The position numbers and the translations under genes are program-made. Positions 9,488 to 17,954 of a stretch of 64,000 bases of DNA are shown one piece after another. Origin of the DNA: Burkholderiaceae bacterium (GTDB taxonomy: Bacteria; Pseudomonadota; Gammaproteobacteria; Burkholderiales; Burkholderiaceae_C). The stretch covers positions 930,001-994,000 of the forward strand of contig JAGOPK010000001.1 in assembly GCA_017992055.1 (NCBI GenBank), written 5' to 3'. A model generated the notes under the pieces. That model searched no databases, had not been told where the DNA came from, and was given only the letters and a program-made list of their open reading frames with translations. The first letter of the stretch is position 1. Each line of letters opens with the position of its first letter.

Positions 9488-11050
9488 ATGCGACGACAGG
9501 ACATCCAATTGCTGGCCCAGGCCCGCCAGGGCGACGTGCGTGCACGCTGCGAGGTCGGCCGGCGCTACCTGCTGGGCGTGGACGGCTTTAGCCGCCATGT
9601 GGCCTCGGGCATCGAGCACCTGCGCCAGGCGGCCCTGAGCGATGCGCCGGCCGCGGCCCGCGTGCTGGCCGAATGCCTGCCGCTGCACGAGCTGCTGCAA
9701 CAGGGCCTGGACGAATCGCTGCAGCTGGCGGCCCAGACCGGCAGCGCCATCGCCCAGCTGCGCGCCGCCGCCTGGTTGAGCACGCAGCGCGAGCGCCAGC
9801 CGCAGGCGCGCGAGCATCTGGCCCAGCTGGTGGCCGCGCCCCATCCCGCCACCGCGGCCGCCGCCAGCGCCGCGGCCCGCGCGCTGCAGGTGCTGGACAT
9901 CACGCCGGCGCCGCAGCGCCTGCGCGCACTGCTGCAGGCCCTGCACCAGGCCGGCGAGCTGGACGGCGAGGCGCTGTCGCGGCTGGCCGTCGCCCGCGCC
10001 CGCGGGCGTGCCGACCTGACGGCGCTGCGCGATGCGCTGGACGCGGCCCTGGCCTTCGTGCCCGCCGCCGATGCGGCGCTGGCGCGCGACATCGCTGCCG
10101 CGGTGCAGCTGGCCGAGTCGCAAGGCCTGCAGCTCGACGGCCTGGACGACGCCGCGCTGCGCGAGGCGCTGGAGACCAGCGCGCTGGGCGACCGCGACGC
10201 CGCCTATGCGCTGGGCCGAGGCCTGTGCGGCCTGCCGCTGCCGGCCCTGCCGGACAGCGTGTTCAATGACCAGCAGAACATGCGCAAGGGCGCGGCCTTT
10301 CTGCTGCGCGCCGCCGATGCCGGCTGCGACGAGGCCTGGCTGCACCTGTACCGCCTGCATTCGGACCACCGGCTGTCGGTGGCCAATCCGCAGATGGCGC
10401 GCTTCTTCCTGGAAAAGGCCGCCGCGCGTGGCCAGGCCGAGGCCCAGCGCAAGCTCGGCGCCCTGCTGCTGCGCGAGGCCGGGGCCCTGGCCGACAGCGA
10501 GCAGGCCATTGCCTGGCTGTACCAGGCCGCGGCCCAGGGCGACGGCCATGCGCCGGGCCTGCTGCGCTCGCTGGTGCTGCCGGTGGCCGGCAGCCAGGCC
10601 GAGGCCGACTGGGGCATTGCCCAGGTGCGCCAGAGCGACCCCTGGCTGGCCGCGCGCCTGGCCCTGGCCCGCGCCTTCGGCCTGACCAAGCTCGAAGGCC
10701 TGTGCGTCGATCCGGTCGACGGCCAGCGCGACTGGGGCCTGGTGGTCGGCCGCAACCCCTTCATCCAGCAGGTGCGGCTGTCGGCGCCGCGGGCCATTCC
10801 GGCGGTGGACGCGGCCGCGGCCCAGGCCCTGCAGCAGGCGGTGCAGCTGTATGCGCAGACCCGCGGCGCCGCCGGCGAAGGCGATCTGCGCACGCGCTCG
10901 CTGCGCCAGCGCCGGCTGTTCGAGCGCCTGGGCCTGGACGAATCGCTGTACTTCGCCGATGCCAGCGCCAATGCGCTGGAGGCGCTGCGCCTGGGGCCCA
11001 AGTGGGCCTGGCGCGAGCGCGCGCCGCTGGCGGCGGCGCTGGCCGGCTGA
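9488..11050 (+). CDS. Sel1-repeat (TPR-like) protein of unknown function
   Basis: 520 residues, almost entirely alpha-helical and Ala/Leu-rich. Sel1-like repeats are clearest in the middle (about 260-370): MRKGAAFLLRAADAGCDEAWLHLYRL, MARFFLEKAAARGQAEAQRKLG and AIAWLYQAAAQGDGHAPGLL types of units. No signal peptide is evident, so it is probably cytoplasmic. Such repeats usually scaffold protein contacts; no enzyme motif was seen and I do not assign a role. The ATG at 9488 was chosen because an AGGAC stretch lies about 9 bases upstream and the sequence before it overlaps hairpins. It stands alone between the porin terminators and the convergent iron-uptake cluster. Confidence 0.8.
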   Translation: MRRQDIQLLAQARQGDVRARCEVGRRYLLGVDGFSRHVASGIEHLRQAALSDAPAAARVLAECLPLHELLQQGLDESLQLAAQTGSAIAQLRAAAWLSTQRERQPQAREHLAQLVAAPHPATAAAASAAARALQVLDITPAPQRLRALLQALHQAGELDGEALSRLAVARARGRADLTALRDALDAALAFVPAADAALARDIAAAVQLAESQGLQLDGLDDAALREALETSALGDRDAAYALGRGLCGLPLPALPDSVFNDQQNMRKGAAFLLRAADAGCDEAWLHLYRLHSDHRLSVANPQMARFFLEKAAARGQAEAQRKLGALLLREAGALADSEQAIAWLYQAAAQGDGHAPGLLRSLVLPVAGSQAEADWGIAQVRQSDPWLAARLALARAFGLTKLEGLCVDPVDGQRDWGLVVGRNPFIQQVRLSAPRAIPAVDAAAAQALQQAVQLYAQTRGAAGEGDLRTRSLRQRRLFERLGLDESLYFADASANALEALRLGPKWAWRERAPLAAALAG

Positions 11051-11078
11051 GGCACGGCGCAGGGCCGGCCGGCGCGGT

Positions 11079-11453
11079 TCAGCCCGGCGGCCGGGGGCCG
11101 GCGGATGGCGGGTCTGTGCCGCCGTGCGCGGCCCAGGCGCCGGCCGGCAGCGCGAACAGCGCCAGCAGCCGGGGCCGGTAGGCCAGCAGCGCCGCCACCA
11201 GCACGGCACTGCCCACCAGCAGCATCACCCACACCAGCACGGCCATCGAGGGCCGGTCGGCCCTCAGGCAGGCCAGCATGGACAGGCCCAGGGCGGCCGC
11301 GCCCAGCCCGCGCAGCCTGCGGCGTGGGCCCGGGGCCGCATCGGCGGGCCGGTGCATCACCTGGCCCCAGTGCACGTCCATGGCCAGCGCCAGCCAGGCC
11401 ATGCCGGCCAGGCCCAGGGCGGCGGCGGTCAGCAGCCACAGTGGCTCAGACAT
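11079..11453 (-). CDS. DUF3325-type iron-uptake-associated membrane protein
   Basis: 124 residues with about three hydrophobic helices (starting MSEPLWLLTAAALGLAGMAW) and the HWGQV and RRRLRGLGAAALGLS segments typical of small proteins that follow PepSY iron-regulated membrane proteins. Its start overlaps the end of the PepSY gene by 8 bases, so it is the last gene of the TonB receptor-DUF3649-PepSY-DUF3325 unit. The biochemical role is unknown; context points to handling of iron after siderophore uptake. Confidence 0.75.
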   Translation of the reverse strand: MSEPLWLLTAAALGLAGMAWLALAMDVHWGQVMHRPADAAPGPRRRLRGLGAAALGLSMLACLRADRPSMAVLVWVMLLVGSAVLVAALLAYRPRLLALFALPAGAWAAHGGTDPPSAGPRPPG

Positions 11454-13164
11454 GGGCCGCTCCGCTGGTCTCGCCAGCACCGCCGGCCTCGGGCGCTGCC
11501 AGCGCTTTGGCGGGTGCCCGCTCGCGCAGCGCCAGCCGGCCCGCTGCCCAGCCGGCCAGGCCGGCGCTGGCCAGCAGGGCCAGGTCCACGCCCGCCACCG
11601 GCCAGTAGGGCTGGGTGAAGACTGTCTTCAGCAGGTGGTCGCCGGTGCTCAGGGCATTCAGCAGCACCGCCGCCACCGCCAGCGCGGCAATGGCCCAGCA
11701 CTGCTCGCGCCAGGCCGGGTTGAGGCGCGCCTGCGCCACCGGACTGCTGCGCAGCCAGGCATGCAGCAGCGCCAGCAGCCAGGCGCCCCAGAAGGCCAGC
11801 TTCTCCCACTGGCCCTTGCCGGCCAGGTCGGCGGGCAGCAGCCGGTTGAGCAGCAGCATGCCGACGGTGGCGATGACCATGCCGCTGACCGCGGTCACCG
11901 CCAGCGCGTCCACCACGCGGCTGCCCTGGCTGTGGTCGCGGACATGCTGGGCCTTGCGCTTCTCCACGAAGAACACGAAGCCGGTGGCGATGCACACGCA
12001 GCCCAGCAGCCCGCCCAGCACATACAGCCAGCGCAGCAGCCAGTGCTCGAAGTGCTGCAGGTGCAGGCCGGTCAGGAACTCGTTGACTTCGGAGACCACG
12101 CTGCGCGGCGGGTCCTCGCGCAGCACCTCGCCGGTGCTGGCCTTGAAGTGGATGCCTTCGCCGACCAGGGCCACGCGGTCGCTGCCGGCGCGGAAGATCG
12201 ACACATGGCCGTTGGCATCGCCCACATGGTGCACCTGCAGAAAGCCGACCTCGCCGGCCATGTCGCGCGCGGCCCAGCGGCGCTTGGCCTCGGCCACCAT
12301 CGCGTCGACCGAGGCCAGCGGCGCGGCCACCCCCAGCGGCCGGTGCGGCAGGCCGGTGGCCTGGGCTTCGATGGCCTCGTGGCGGTCGTGCAGCGGCTTC
12401 AGCAGCGTGTGGCTGACCGGGAAGTAGTAGAAGCTGGCAAAGATCAGCAGCCCTGTGAAGGCAAAGAAGAAGTGGAAGGGCAGGGCCACCACGCCGCTGA
12501 GGTTGTGCAGGTCGAGCGCACTGCGCTGCAGGTGCTTGTTCGGCCGGAAGGTGAAGAACTCGCGGAAGATGCGGCGGTGCATCACCACCCCGGTGACCAG
12601 GGCCACCAGCATGGTGAAGCCGGCCAGGCCGACGATCCACAAGCCGATGTCCTTCCAGGCCCAGTTCAGGCTGTAGTGCATCGGGTAGAACCAGTCGCTG
12701 CCGATCTTCAGGGCGTCGTTGGGCACGCGGGCGCCCGAGCGCGGGTCCAGGGTCAGCTCGCCATGGATGTGGTTGTGTGCGCTGGGGTCCTTGGCCAGCG
12801 GCACGCCGAAGCTGGCGCCCATGCGCAGCACCGGGTCGCGGTGGGTGGTGTAGGCCCAGTACTCCTCGGCCGGCAGTTGCGGGCGCGGCGTCATCGGGCC
12901 CTTGGCCGCGTCGTGCAGCGTGGGCATGTTGGCCGCGTATTCCACCGGGTCGGGCTCCAGCCGCTGCAGCATGGGCAGCAGCATCTGGTCGAAGCTGGGC
13001 ATGGGCTGCGGCTCGAAGCGCGTCTGCGGAATCGCCCAGCGGTCGATCTCGCGGTCGAATACCGACAGCGAGCCGAAGAAGAAGCAGGCCATCAGCACAT
13101 AGCCCAGCACCAGGCCCATCCAGGTGTGCAGCCAGGCCATGGCCTGGCGGAAGTTGGCGAACAT
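11446..13164 (-). CDS. PepSY-associated iron-regulated membrane protein (PiuB-like)
   Basis: 572 residues. An N-terminal helix (WLHTWMGLVLGYVLMACFFF), a long periplasmic PepSY region (about 40-185), a helix near 195-220 followed by HRRIFREFFTFRP, HNLSGVVALPFHFFFAFTG, and several further C-terminal helices are visible. Conserved His residues in the helices could carry heme b, as proposed for ferric-siderophore reductases of this family. Located 20 bases after the DUF3649 gene and overlapping DUF3325, it is part of the iron operon. Predicted role: inner-membrane reduction or release of iron delivered by the TonB receptor (inference). Confidence 0.85.
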   Translation of the reverse strand: MFANFRQAMAWLHTWMGLVLGYVLMACFFFGSLSVFDREIDRWAIPQTRFEPQPMPSFDQMLLPMLQRLEPDPVEYAANMPTLHDAAKGPMTPRPQLPAEEYWAYTTHRDPVLRMGASFGVPLAKDPSAHNHIHGELTLDPRSGARVPNDALKIGSDWFYPMHYSLNWAWKDIGLWIVGLAGFTMLVALVTGVVMHRRIFREFFTFRPNKHLQRSALDLHNLSGVVALPFHFFFAFTGLLIFASFYYFPVSHTLLKPLHDRHEAIEAQATGLPHRPLGVAAPLASVDAMVAEAKRRWAARDMAGEVGFLQVHHVGDANGHVSIFRAGSDRVALVGEGIHFKASTGEVLREDPPRSVVSEVNEFLTGLHLQHFEHWLLRWLYVLGGLLGCVCIATGFVFFVEKRKAQHVRDHSQGSRVVDALAVTAVSGMVIATVGMLLLNRLLPADLAGKGQWEKLAFWGAWLLALLHAWLRSSPVAQARLNPAWREQCWAIAALAVAAVLLNALSTGDHLLKTVFTQPYWPVAGVDLALLASAGLAGWAAGRLALRERAPAKALAAPEAGGAGETSGAAHV

Positions 13165-13184
13165 CGAGAAGCCTCCCAGTCGGT

Positions 13185-13499
13185 TCAGGCCAGCAGGGCG
13201 CGTTGCAGCAGCCAGGCGGCGGCGGCCATCAGCGCCGCGCCGCCGGTCAGCAGTGCCATCACCCGCCCCTGGCGGGGCGAGGCAAAGCCGCACAGAAACA
13301 GCGGCAGCAAGACCGCAACGGCCAGCAGCATCATGGCCACCTCGGCCTCGTGATAGTCCACGCCCAGCGCGGTGAGCCCGGCCACGCCCAGGGCCACCAG
13401 GCCCCAGACGAAGCCGAAGCTGGCGAGCAGCACGCCGGCCAGGCGGGCCGCCGCCCGTGCGGGCCGGGAGGATCGGGAGGTCAGGGGTGTGGTGGCCAT
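13185..13499 (-). CDS. DUF3649 family membrane protein
   Basis: 104 residues with three predicted membrane helices (about 20-46, 54-72, 80-100) and the family-like sequence FGFVWGLVALGVAGLTALGVDYHEAEVA written across helices 1-2. It lies 11 bases after the TonB receptor stop and 20 bases before the PepSY gene, the conserved position for DUF3649 proteins in siderophore receptor operons. Function unknown beyond this association. Confidence 0.78.
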   Translation of the reverse strand: MATTPLTSRSSRPARAAARLAGVLLASFGFVWGLVALGVAGLTALGVDYHEAEVAMMLLAVAVLLPLFLCGFASPRQGRVMALLTGGAALMAAAAWLLQRALLA

Positions 13500-13510
13500 G
13501 GTCCGGGTCT

Positions 13511-15901
13511 TCAGAAGCGCAGCGTGGCGCCGAGGTGCAGGCTGCGCGGATCGCCGGCCTTGATGTAGTTGCTGTACTGGTACATCCAGTAGCGGTGGTT
13601 GAACAGGTTGTGCAGGGTGGCCCTGAGCGTCAGCTCCTGGCCCGACAGCTGGGTGTCGTAGGTGGCGCCCAGCATGGCCAGGGTGTAGCCGTCCACGTCC
13701 ACGCTGTTGTCGGCGCGCAGGGGGGTCCTGCCCGTGTGCTTGACATCCAGGCGCAGCTGCAGCCCGCTGAGCTGCGGCACGCGATAGGCCAGCTGCGCGG
13801 TGGCCACCCGGTCGGGCGCGCCCACCACGCGGCGGCCGGTGATGGCGGCATCGCCCGCGCCGTACTCGGCATCGAGCAGCATCAGGCTCGCGCCCAGGCG
13901 CCAGGCCTTGTCGGGCTCGACCGTCGCGCCCAGCTCCAGGCCCTGGAACACCGACTCGCCGCTTTGCACCTTGGTCAAGCAGTTGCTGCCGCAGCTGCGA
14001 TCGAACTCGCTGGGCCGGGTGACGCGGAACAGGGCCGCGGTGGCCGACCAGCGGCGGCCGTCGCGCTTGAGGCCCAGCTCCCACTGCTTGCTCACCAGCG
14101 GGTCGAGCATGGCCCGGGCATTGCTGTAGATCGGGTCGCTGGGCACCGTGGCCCCCTGCTGCAGCGACTCCACATAGCTGGCATAGGCCTGGGTGTCGGC
14201 GGCGGGCTTGTACATCAGCGCCAGCGTCGGCGTGACGATGCCGCTCTTGCGGTAGTCGGAGCTCAGGGCGCCGGCGCTGTTCCAGTTCGGCTTCTGGTAG
14301 TGCATCCAGCGCAGGCCGGCAATGGCCGACCAGCGTGCATCCAGCTCGATGCGGTCGCTGGCAAAGGCCGACTTGTGCGTGACCTCGGTCAGGCGGTACA
14401 GCCCCAGGCTGTCGAAGGGGCCGATGCTGTCGTAGCGGTTGGTGTTCTGCTGGCCCAGGCGGCCGCTGCCGTGGTTGGAGATCCACACCGCATTGCGCGA
14501 GTCGTCGTTGCTCTGCTGCTGCCACGACAGGCCGGCGACCAGGTGGTGGCTGATGCCGGCCGCGCGCACACGGCCCTGCAGCATGGCGTCCCAGTGCTGG
14601 TACTTGTAGCGCTCGCCGTAGTCGGCGCGCGCATCGATGTAGTCGCCGGCCGCGTTCTGCAGGTAGAGGATGGACTCGTTGCGCCGCGTCTTGGAATGGC
14701 TGCTGCTCAGGCTGGTGCTGGCCTGCCAGTCTTCGCTGAGCCGGTACTTCAGCCCGGTGGTGACGAAGCCGAAGCGGTTGTCCACGTAGTTGCCCGGCCC
14801 CACCAGCTTCTCGTCGTTGAGCACCGCGGCGGGCAGCACATTGCCCATTGCGCGGGTGGCGATGCCGGGCTCGGTGTCCTCGGACAGCCGGTCCTGGTAG
14901 ATGGCCTGGAAGTCCCAGCTCAGGCGGTCGCTCAGCCGGGCATCCAGCGCCAGCAGCATCGAGCTGCGCTCGAGGGAGCCCTCGTTGGCGGTGCGGCCCC
15001 GCTCGTGCGTGGCATCGAGCCGGTAGCCCAGGGCGCCATCGGCGCCGAGGCGCCCGCCCAGGTCGCCGTTGACGCGCACGATGCCGCTGCCGACCAGGGA
15101 CAGGCTGAGGTTGCGCAGCGGCGTGCGCGGCGGCTTCTTGGTCACGTAGTTGAGCATGCCGCCGGGCGCGCCAAAGCCGTACATGAAGCCGGTGGCGCCC
15201 TTCAGCAGCTCCACCTGTTCCATGTGCTCATAGGGCAGGTTGACCGTGTAGCCCAGGTAGGGCTTGCCGTCGATGCGGTAGGAGTTCTGCCAGTCCAGGT
15301 CCATGCCGCGCACCGTCAGGTAGGTGCTCCAGGCGGTGTAGGCGCCGCTGTTGTCCGACACCGAGGCGTCCTGCACGAACAGGTCGCCCAGCTTCTGCAC
15401 GGCCTGTTCCTGGATCTGCTCGCTGGAGATCACGGCGCTGGAGAACGGCGTCTCGCGCTGCGACAGCCCGCCCAGCGCGCCGCCGGTCAGCGTCAGCGCC
15501 AGGTTCTGGCTCACGCCCGACCAGGCCGGCGCGCTGGCGCGCACCGTGGGCAGGGTGGCCAGGTTGGGCGGCGCCGACGCCGCCTGGACGATCACCGACG
15601 CACCGTCGATCACGGCTTCCAGGCCGCTGCCGGCCAGCAGGCGGTCCAGGGCCTGGCGCGCCGTCAGCTGTCCCGACAGCGCCGGCGCCTGCTTGCCGGC
15701 CACCAGCTCGCGGCGCACCAGCAGCTGCAGGCCGGCCTGGCGCGCCAGCTCGTTGAGCGCATCGCCCAGCGGCTGCGCCGCCAGCCGGATGCTGTGGCCG
15801 GGCTGGGCCAGCGCGGTGGCCGGGATCTGGGCGCCGAGGATCACGGCGGCAGCCAGCGCCAGCGGCGCGAGGTGGAGGCGGGGCGGACGGTGCGGGAACA
15901 T
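13511..15901 (-). CDS. TonB-dependent siderophore receptor with STN signalling domain
   Basis: 796 residues, outer membrane. Signal peptide (about 1-34, ending PATALA), an STN domain (about 36-105: HSIRLAAQPLGDALNELARQ and following), a plug domain (about 150-270, with YRIDGKPY, EQVELLKGATGFMYG and PGGMLNYVTKKP) and a 22-strand barrel that ends in Phe (LHLGATLRF). The STN domain marks a receptor that signals through an anti-sigma factor, matching the FecR- and FecI-like genes directly upstream. It imports a ferric chelate, probably a hydroxamate-type siderophore as in FpvA/FoxA/FhuE relatives; the exact ligand is unknown. Start ATG at 15901 has a GAGGAG ribosome site 9-14 bases upstream. Confidence 0.92.
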   Translation of the reverse strand: MFPHRPPRLHLAPLALAAAVILGAQIPATALAQPGHSIRLAAQPLGDALNELARQAGLQLLVRRELVAGKQAPALSGQLTARQALDRLLAGSGLEAVIDGASVIVQAASAPPNLATLPTVRASAPAWSGVSQNLALTLTGGALGGLSQRETPFSSAVISSEQIQEQAVQKLGDLFVQDASVSDNSGAYTAWSTYLTVRGMDLDWQNSYRIDGKPYLGYTVNLPYEHMEQVELLKGATGFMYGFGAPGGMLNYVTKKPPRTPLRNLSLSLVGSGIVRVNGDLGGRLGADGALGYRLDATHERGRTANEGSLERSSMLLALDARLSDRLSWDFQAIYQDRLSEDTEPGIATRAMGNVLPAAVLNDEKLVGPGNYVDNRFGFVTTGLKYRLSEDWQASTSLSSSHSKTRRNESILYLQNAAGDYIDARADYGERYKYQHWDAMLQGRVRAAGISHHLVAGLSWQQQSNDDSRNAVWISNHGSGRLGQQNTNRYDSIGPFDSLGLYRLTEVTHKSAFASDRIELDARWSAIAGLRWMHYQKPNWNSAGALSSDYRKSGIVTPTLALMYKPAADTQAYASYVESLQQGATVPSDPIYSNARAMLDPLVSKQWELGLKRDGRRWSATAALFRVTRPSEFDRSCGSNCLTKVQSGESVFQGLELGATVEPDKAWRLGASLMLLDAEYGAGDAAITGRRVVGAPDRVATAQLAYRVPQLSGLQLRLDVKHTGRTPLRADNSVDVDGYTLAMLGATYDTQLSGQELTLRATLHNLFNHRYWMYQYSNYIKAGDPRSLHLGATLRF

Positions 15902-15918
15902 GAAAAAGGGCTCCTCAG

Positions 15919-15941
15919 GGTAATGAATGCGAATCACTACC
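15919..15941. promoter_or_regulatory. Candidate Fur-like operator upstream of TonB receptor
   Basis: GGTAATGAATGCGAATCACTACC is an imperfect palindrome (outer arms GGTA-TGA-T and A-TCA-TACC) just upstream of the receptor's ribosome site. Its spacing differs from the classical Fur 7-1-7 repeat, so Fur binding is only a possibility; it could instead be part of the FecI-type promoter region. Confidence 0.35.
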
Positions 15942-15987
15942 AACGAAGACGCACGTGTTCCAGGACAGTTGAGGTGGGGCCAGGCGA

Positions 15988-17037
15988 TCAGCTGCCGTTC
16001 GCCGGCAGCACCTCGGTCCGGCCGTCGGGTCGGGCCTGCAGACGCACCGGCAGCACCTGCGGCAGGGCGCGCTTGAAGGCCTCGGTCTGGCGCAGGTCGA
16101 AGCTGCCGTTCAACCGCAGCGCGGCCACGGCCGGATCGCGGATCAGCAGGCCGGTGTCCACATAGCGCTCGAACTCGCGCACCGCCTCGCCCAGCGGCAG
16201 GTCGCTCAGCACCACGCGGCCGCTGCGCCAGGCCAGGGCCGCCCCCAGCGGCACCGTGGTCACGGCGGACAGCCGGCCCTGGGCGTCGGCCTGCACGGCC
16301 TGGCCGGCGCTCAGCTCCACCGCCTCGGCCGCGGTGTCGGCCGGGGCCACACGCACCCGGCCTTCTTCCACGACCACCTGGACCTGGCCGGCGCCGTCCG
16401 GCGCATGGCCGACCGAGAAGCGTGTGCCCAGCACGCTGATGCGCAGCGGCCCGGCCAGCACATGGAAGGGGCGCGACGGGTCCGGCTGCACCTCGAACAT
16501 CGCCCGGCCCCGGGTCAGGCGCAGCTCGCGCTGGTGGCGGTACAAGGCCACGTCCAACTGGGTGGCGGTGTCCAGCCGCAGCCGGCTGTGCTCCGGCAGC
16601 TCGGCCGACAGCTGCTGGCCGCGCGCCGTGGCCAGGCTCTGGCTGAACGTCGGCTGCTGCTGCCGCTGGTTCCAGCCCAGCCAGCCGCCGCCCACCAGCA
16701 CCGCGGCCAGGCCGGCCAGGGCCAGCTGCAGCGCCAGGCCCCGGCGTGCGCGGCCCTGGCCCCGGTCGGCCGGCGCGGCGGTCTTCAGCCTGGCCAGGCC
16801 GTCCGCTGGCAGGTCGTCCAGCCGCCCCCAGGCCGCTTCGAGCTGGCGCAGGCGGGCGCCGCGTGCCGCATCGCCGGCCAGCCAGGCTTCCAGCTCGGCC
16901 TGTTCGTCGGCATCCAGGCCGTCCTGCCGGCGTGCCGCCCACAGCGCGGCCTCGGCATCCAGCGCAGGCTGGCCGGCCAGGAAGTCGGCCAGTTCACGCT
17001 GGTCCGGATCGTCGGCGGCGGGGCTGGGTTGGGTCAT
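15988..17037 (-). CDS. FecR-like anti-sigma factor / signal transducer
   Basis: 349 residues: an N-terminal cytoplasmic DUF4880 region (about 12-60, RELADFLAGQPALDAEAALWAARRQDG written across it), one TM helix (about 98-118), and a periplasmic FecR domain (about 130-230) with GRAMFEVQPDPSRPFHVLAG and TRFSVG; the rest resembles an STN-like C-terminus. It relays ligand binding from the TonB receptor to the sigma factor encoded just upstream. The ATG at 17037 gives the family N-terminus. An alternative ATG at 17103 overlaps the sigma stop (TGATG type) and would add 22 residues. Confidence 0.88.
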   Translation of the reverse strand: MTQPSPAADDPDQRELADFLAGQPALDAEAALWAARRQDGLDADEQAELEAWLAGDAARGARLRQLEAAWGRLDDLPADGLARLKTAAPADRGQGRARRGLALQLALAGLAAVLVGGGWLGWNQRQQQPTFSQSLATARGQQLSAELPEHSRLRLDTATQLDVALYRHQRELRLTRGRAMFEVQPDPSRPFHVLAGPLRISVLGTRFSVGHAPDGAGQVQVVVEEGRVRVAPADTAAEAVELSAGQAVQADAQGRLSAVTTVPLGAALAWRSGRVVLSDLPLGEAVREFERYVDTGLLIRDPAVAALRLNGSFDLRQTEAFKRALPQVLPVRLQARPDGRTEVLPANGS

Positions 17038-17102
17038 GGCGGGCCTGTTCTTGTGGAGGAAGACGCACGGCCGGCCGGGAAGTGGAGGCCGGGCACCCGG
17101 CA

Positions 17103-17612
17103 TCAGCCGGGCGGTGCCACCGGCGCGGCCAGCCGGTCCAGGCAGGCCTGGCAGCTCAGGATGGCGCGCGCCACATGCTGGGCCACCATGTTCTTGCTGA
17201 TGCCCATGCGCTCGGCCACCTGCTGGTGCGACAGCTCCTCGAAGCGGTTGAGCACAAAGGCCTCGCGGCAGCGCGGCGGCAGCGTGGCGATGGTCTGCAC
17301 CAGGGCGCGCGCCTGCTGCTCGTAGGCCAGCACCTCGTCGGGCTGCAGATGCCGCGGCGCCAGCGGCTGCTCGTGCTCGTCCAGTGCATGCAGGTCCAGG
17401 TGCTGCCGGTGCACGGCGCGGCGGTGCAGGTCGATCACCAGGTTGCGCGCCGTGCGGTAGAGCAGGGCGCGCAGGTCCAGCACCGCCCGGCCGGAGGATT
17501 GGGCCGACAGCACGCGCACAAAGCTCTCCTGGGCCAGGTCGGCCGCCGTGTCGCGGTCGTTCACCTGGCGGCTCAGGAAGTTCAGCAGTTCGCGGTGGTA
17601 GCGCTCCAGCAC
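17103..17612 (-). CDS. FecI-like ECF sigma factor
   Basis: 169 residues with region 2 (about 1-65, DTAADLAQESFVRVL and YRTARNLVIDLHRR) and region 4 (about 105-160, LPPRCREAFVLNRFEELSHQQVAERMGISKNMVAQHV). It matches FecI-type sigma factors that transcribe TonB receptor genes. The start is a GTG without a good ribosome site; the frame stays open for about 25 codons upstream, so the true N-terminus may be slightly longer. A strong Fur-box-like palindrome begins 43 bases upstream, implying iron repression of the sigma gene and, through it, the receptor. Confidence 0.88.
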   Translation of the reverse strand: MLERYHRELLNFLSRQVNDRDTAADLAQESFVRVLSAQSSGRAVLDLRALLYRTARNLVIDLHRRAVHRQHLDLHALDEHEQPLAPRHLQPDEVLAYEQQARALVQTIATLPPRCREAFVLNRFEELSHQQVAERMGISKNMVAQHVARAILSCQACLDRLAAPVAPPG

Positions 17613-17654
17613 GGTCGAGGCCAGATGTGTTTGACGGATCGCTGCACGCGAGCG

Positions 17655-17673
17655 AATAAGAATCGTTCTTATT
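17655..17673. promoter_or_regulatory. Fur box upstream of FecI-like sigma gene
   Basis: AATAAGAA-TCG-TTCTTATT is a perfect 8-bp inverted repeat of 19 bases, the same length as the classical Fur box, and agrees with GATAATGATAATCATTATC at 11 of 19 positions. It lies 43 bases before the sigma start codon, where a promoter would be expected. Confidence 0.7.
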
Positions 17674-17925
17674 ATTGACCAGAACCCGACCAGCGGCTCA
17701 CCGCGGAGCGGCGGTGCATGGCAGACGTCCGGGCCGGTGGGGCCGGAGCGCCGGCGGGTTTGTCCCGCAACTGCTCAGAAGCAGCTTTCACAAGCGTTTG
17801 CAAGTCCCTGTTTTGGGCTGATTTTTTGGACCCTGGATCCACTTCCGGAAAGGCCTGTAACTCCTTGATTTGACTGATTTTTTTGTGTCCCGGAGGCTGC
17901 TTTCGACAAGGTTTATGCGGTAAAG

Positions 17926-17950
17926 TGTCGATCAGTGGGTTTTGGTGGGG
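17926..17950 (+). promoter_or_regulatory. MraZ operator repeats
   Basis: TGGGT (17936-17940) and TGGGG (17946-17950) are spaced exactly 10 bases apart, with a degenerate unit TGTCG at 17926-17930 in phase. MraZ is known in E. coli to bind TGGGN repeats separated by 5 bases in front of its own operon, so this is the expected autoregulatory site for the dcw cluster. Confidence 0.6.
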
Positions 17951-17954
17951 CAAA

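Larger units (their letters stand above)
17613..17954. other. Intergenic region between sigma factor and mraZ
   Basis: 342 bases between divergent transcription units. It holds the Fur-like box (17655-17673) at the left and the MraZ repeats (17926-17950) at the right. The middle is more AT-rich than the surroundings and contains two copies of CTGA plus a T-tract (17818-17828 and 17874-17885), each followed within a few bases by CCC. A 93-codon minus-strand open frame crosses it but has no homology-like features, and I do not call it. Confidence 0.6.

Noticed and set aside
13457-16165. Plus-strand open frame of about 900 codons opposite the TonB receptor
   Set aside because: The sense strand gives a full receptor with signal peptide, STN, plug and barrel; the antisense product is low-complexity.
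17870-17926. Sigma70 promoter for mraZ using TTGACT and TAAAGT
   Set aside because: The spacing (45 bases) is far from 16-18, and no other pair fits, so I did not call a promoter.
17672-17953. 93-codon minus-strand open frame between the sigma gene and mraZ
   Set aside because: No ribosome site, no family-like features, and it covers regulatory DNA of two divergent units.
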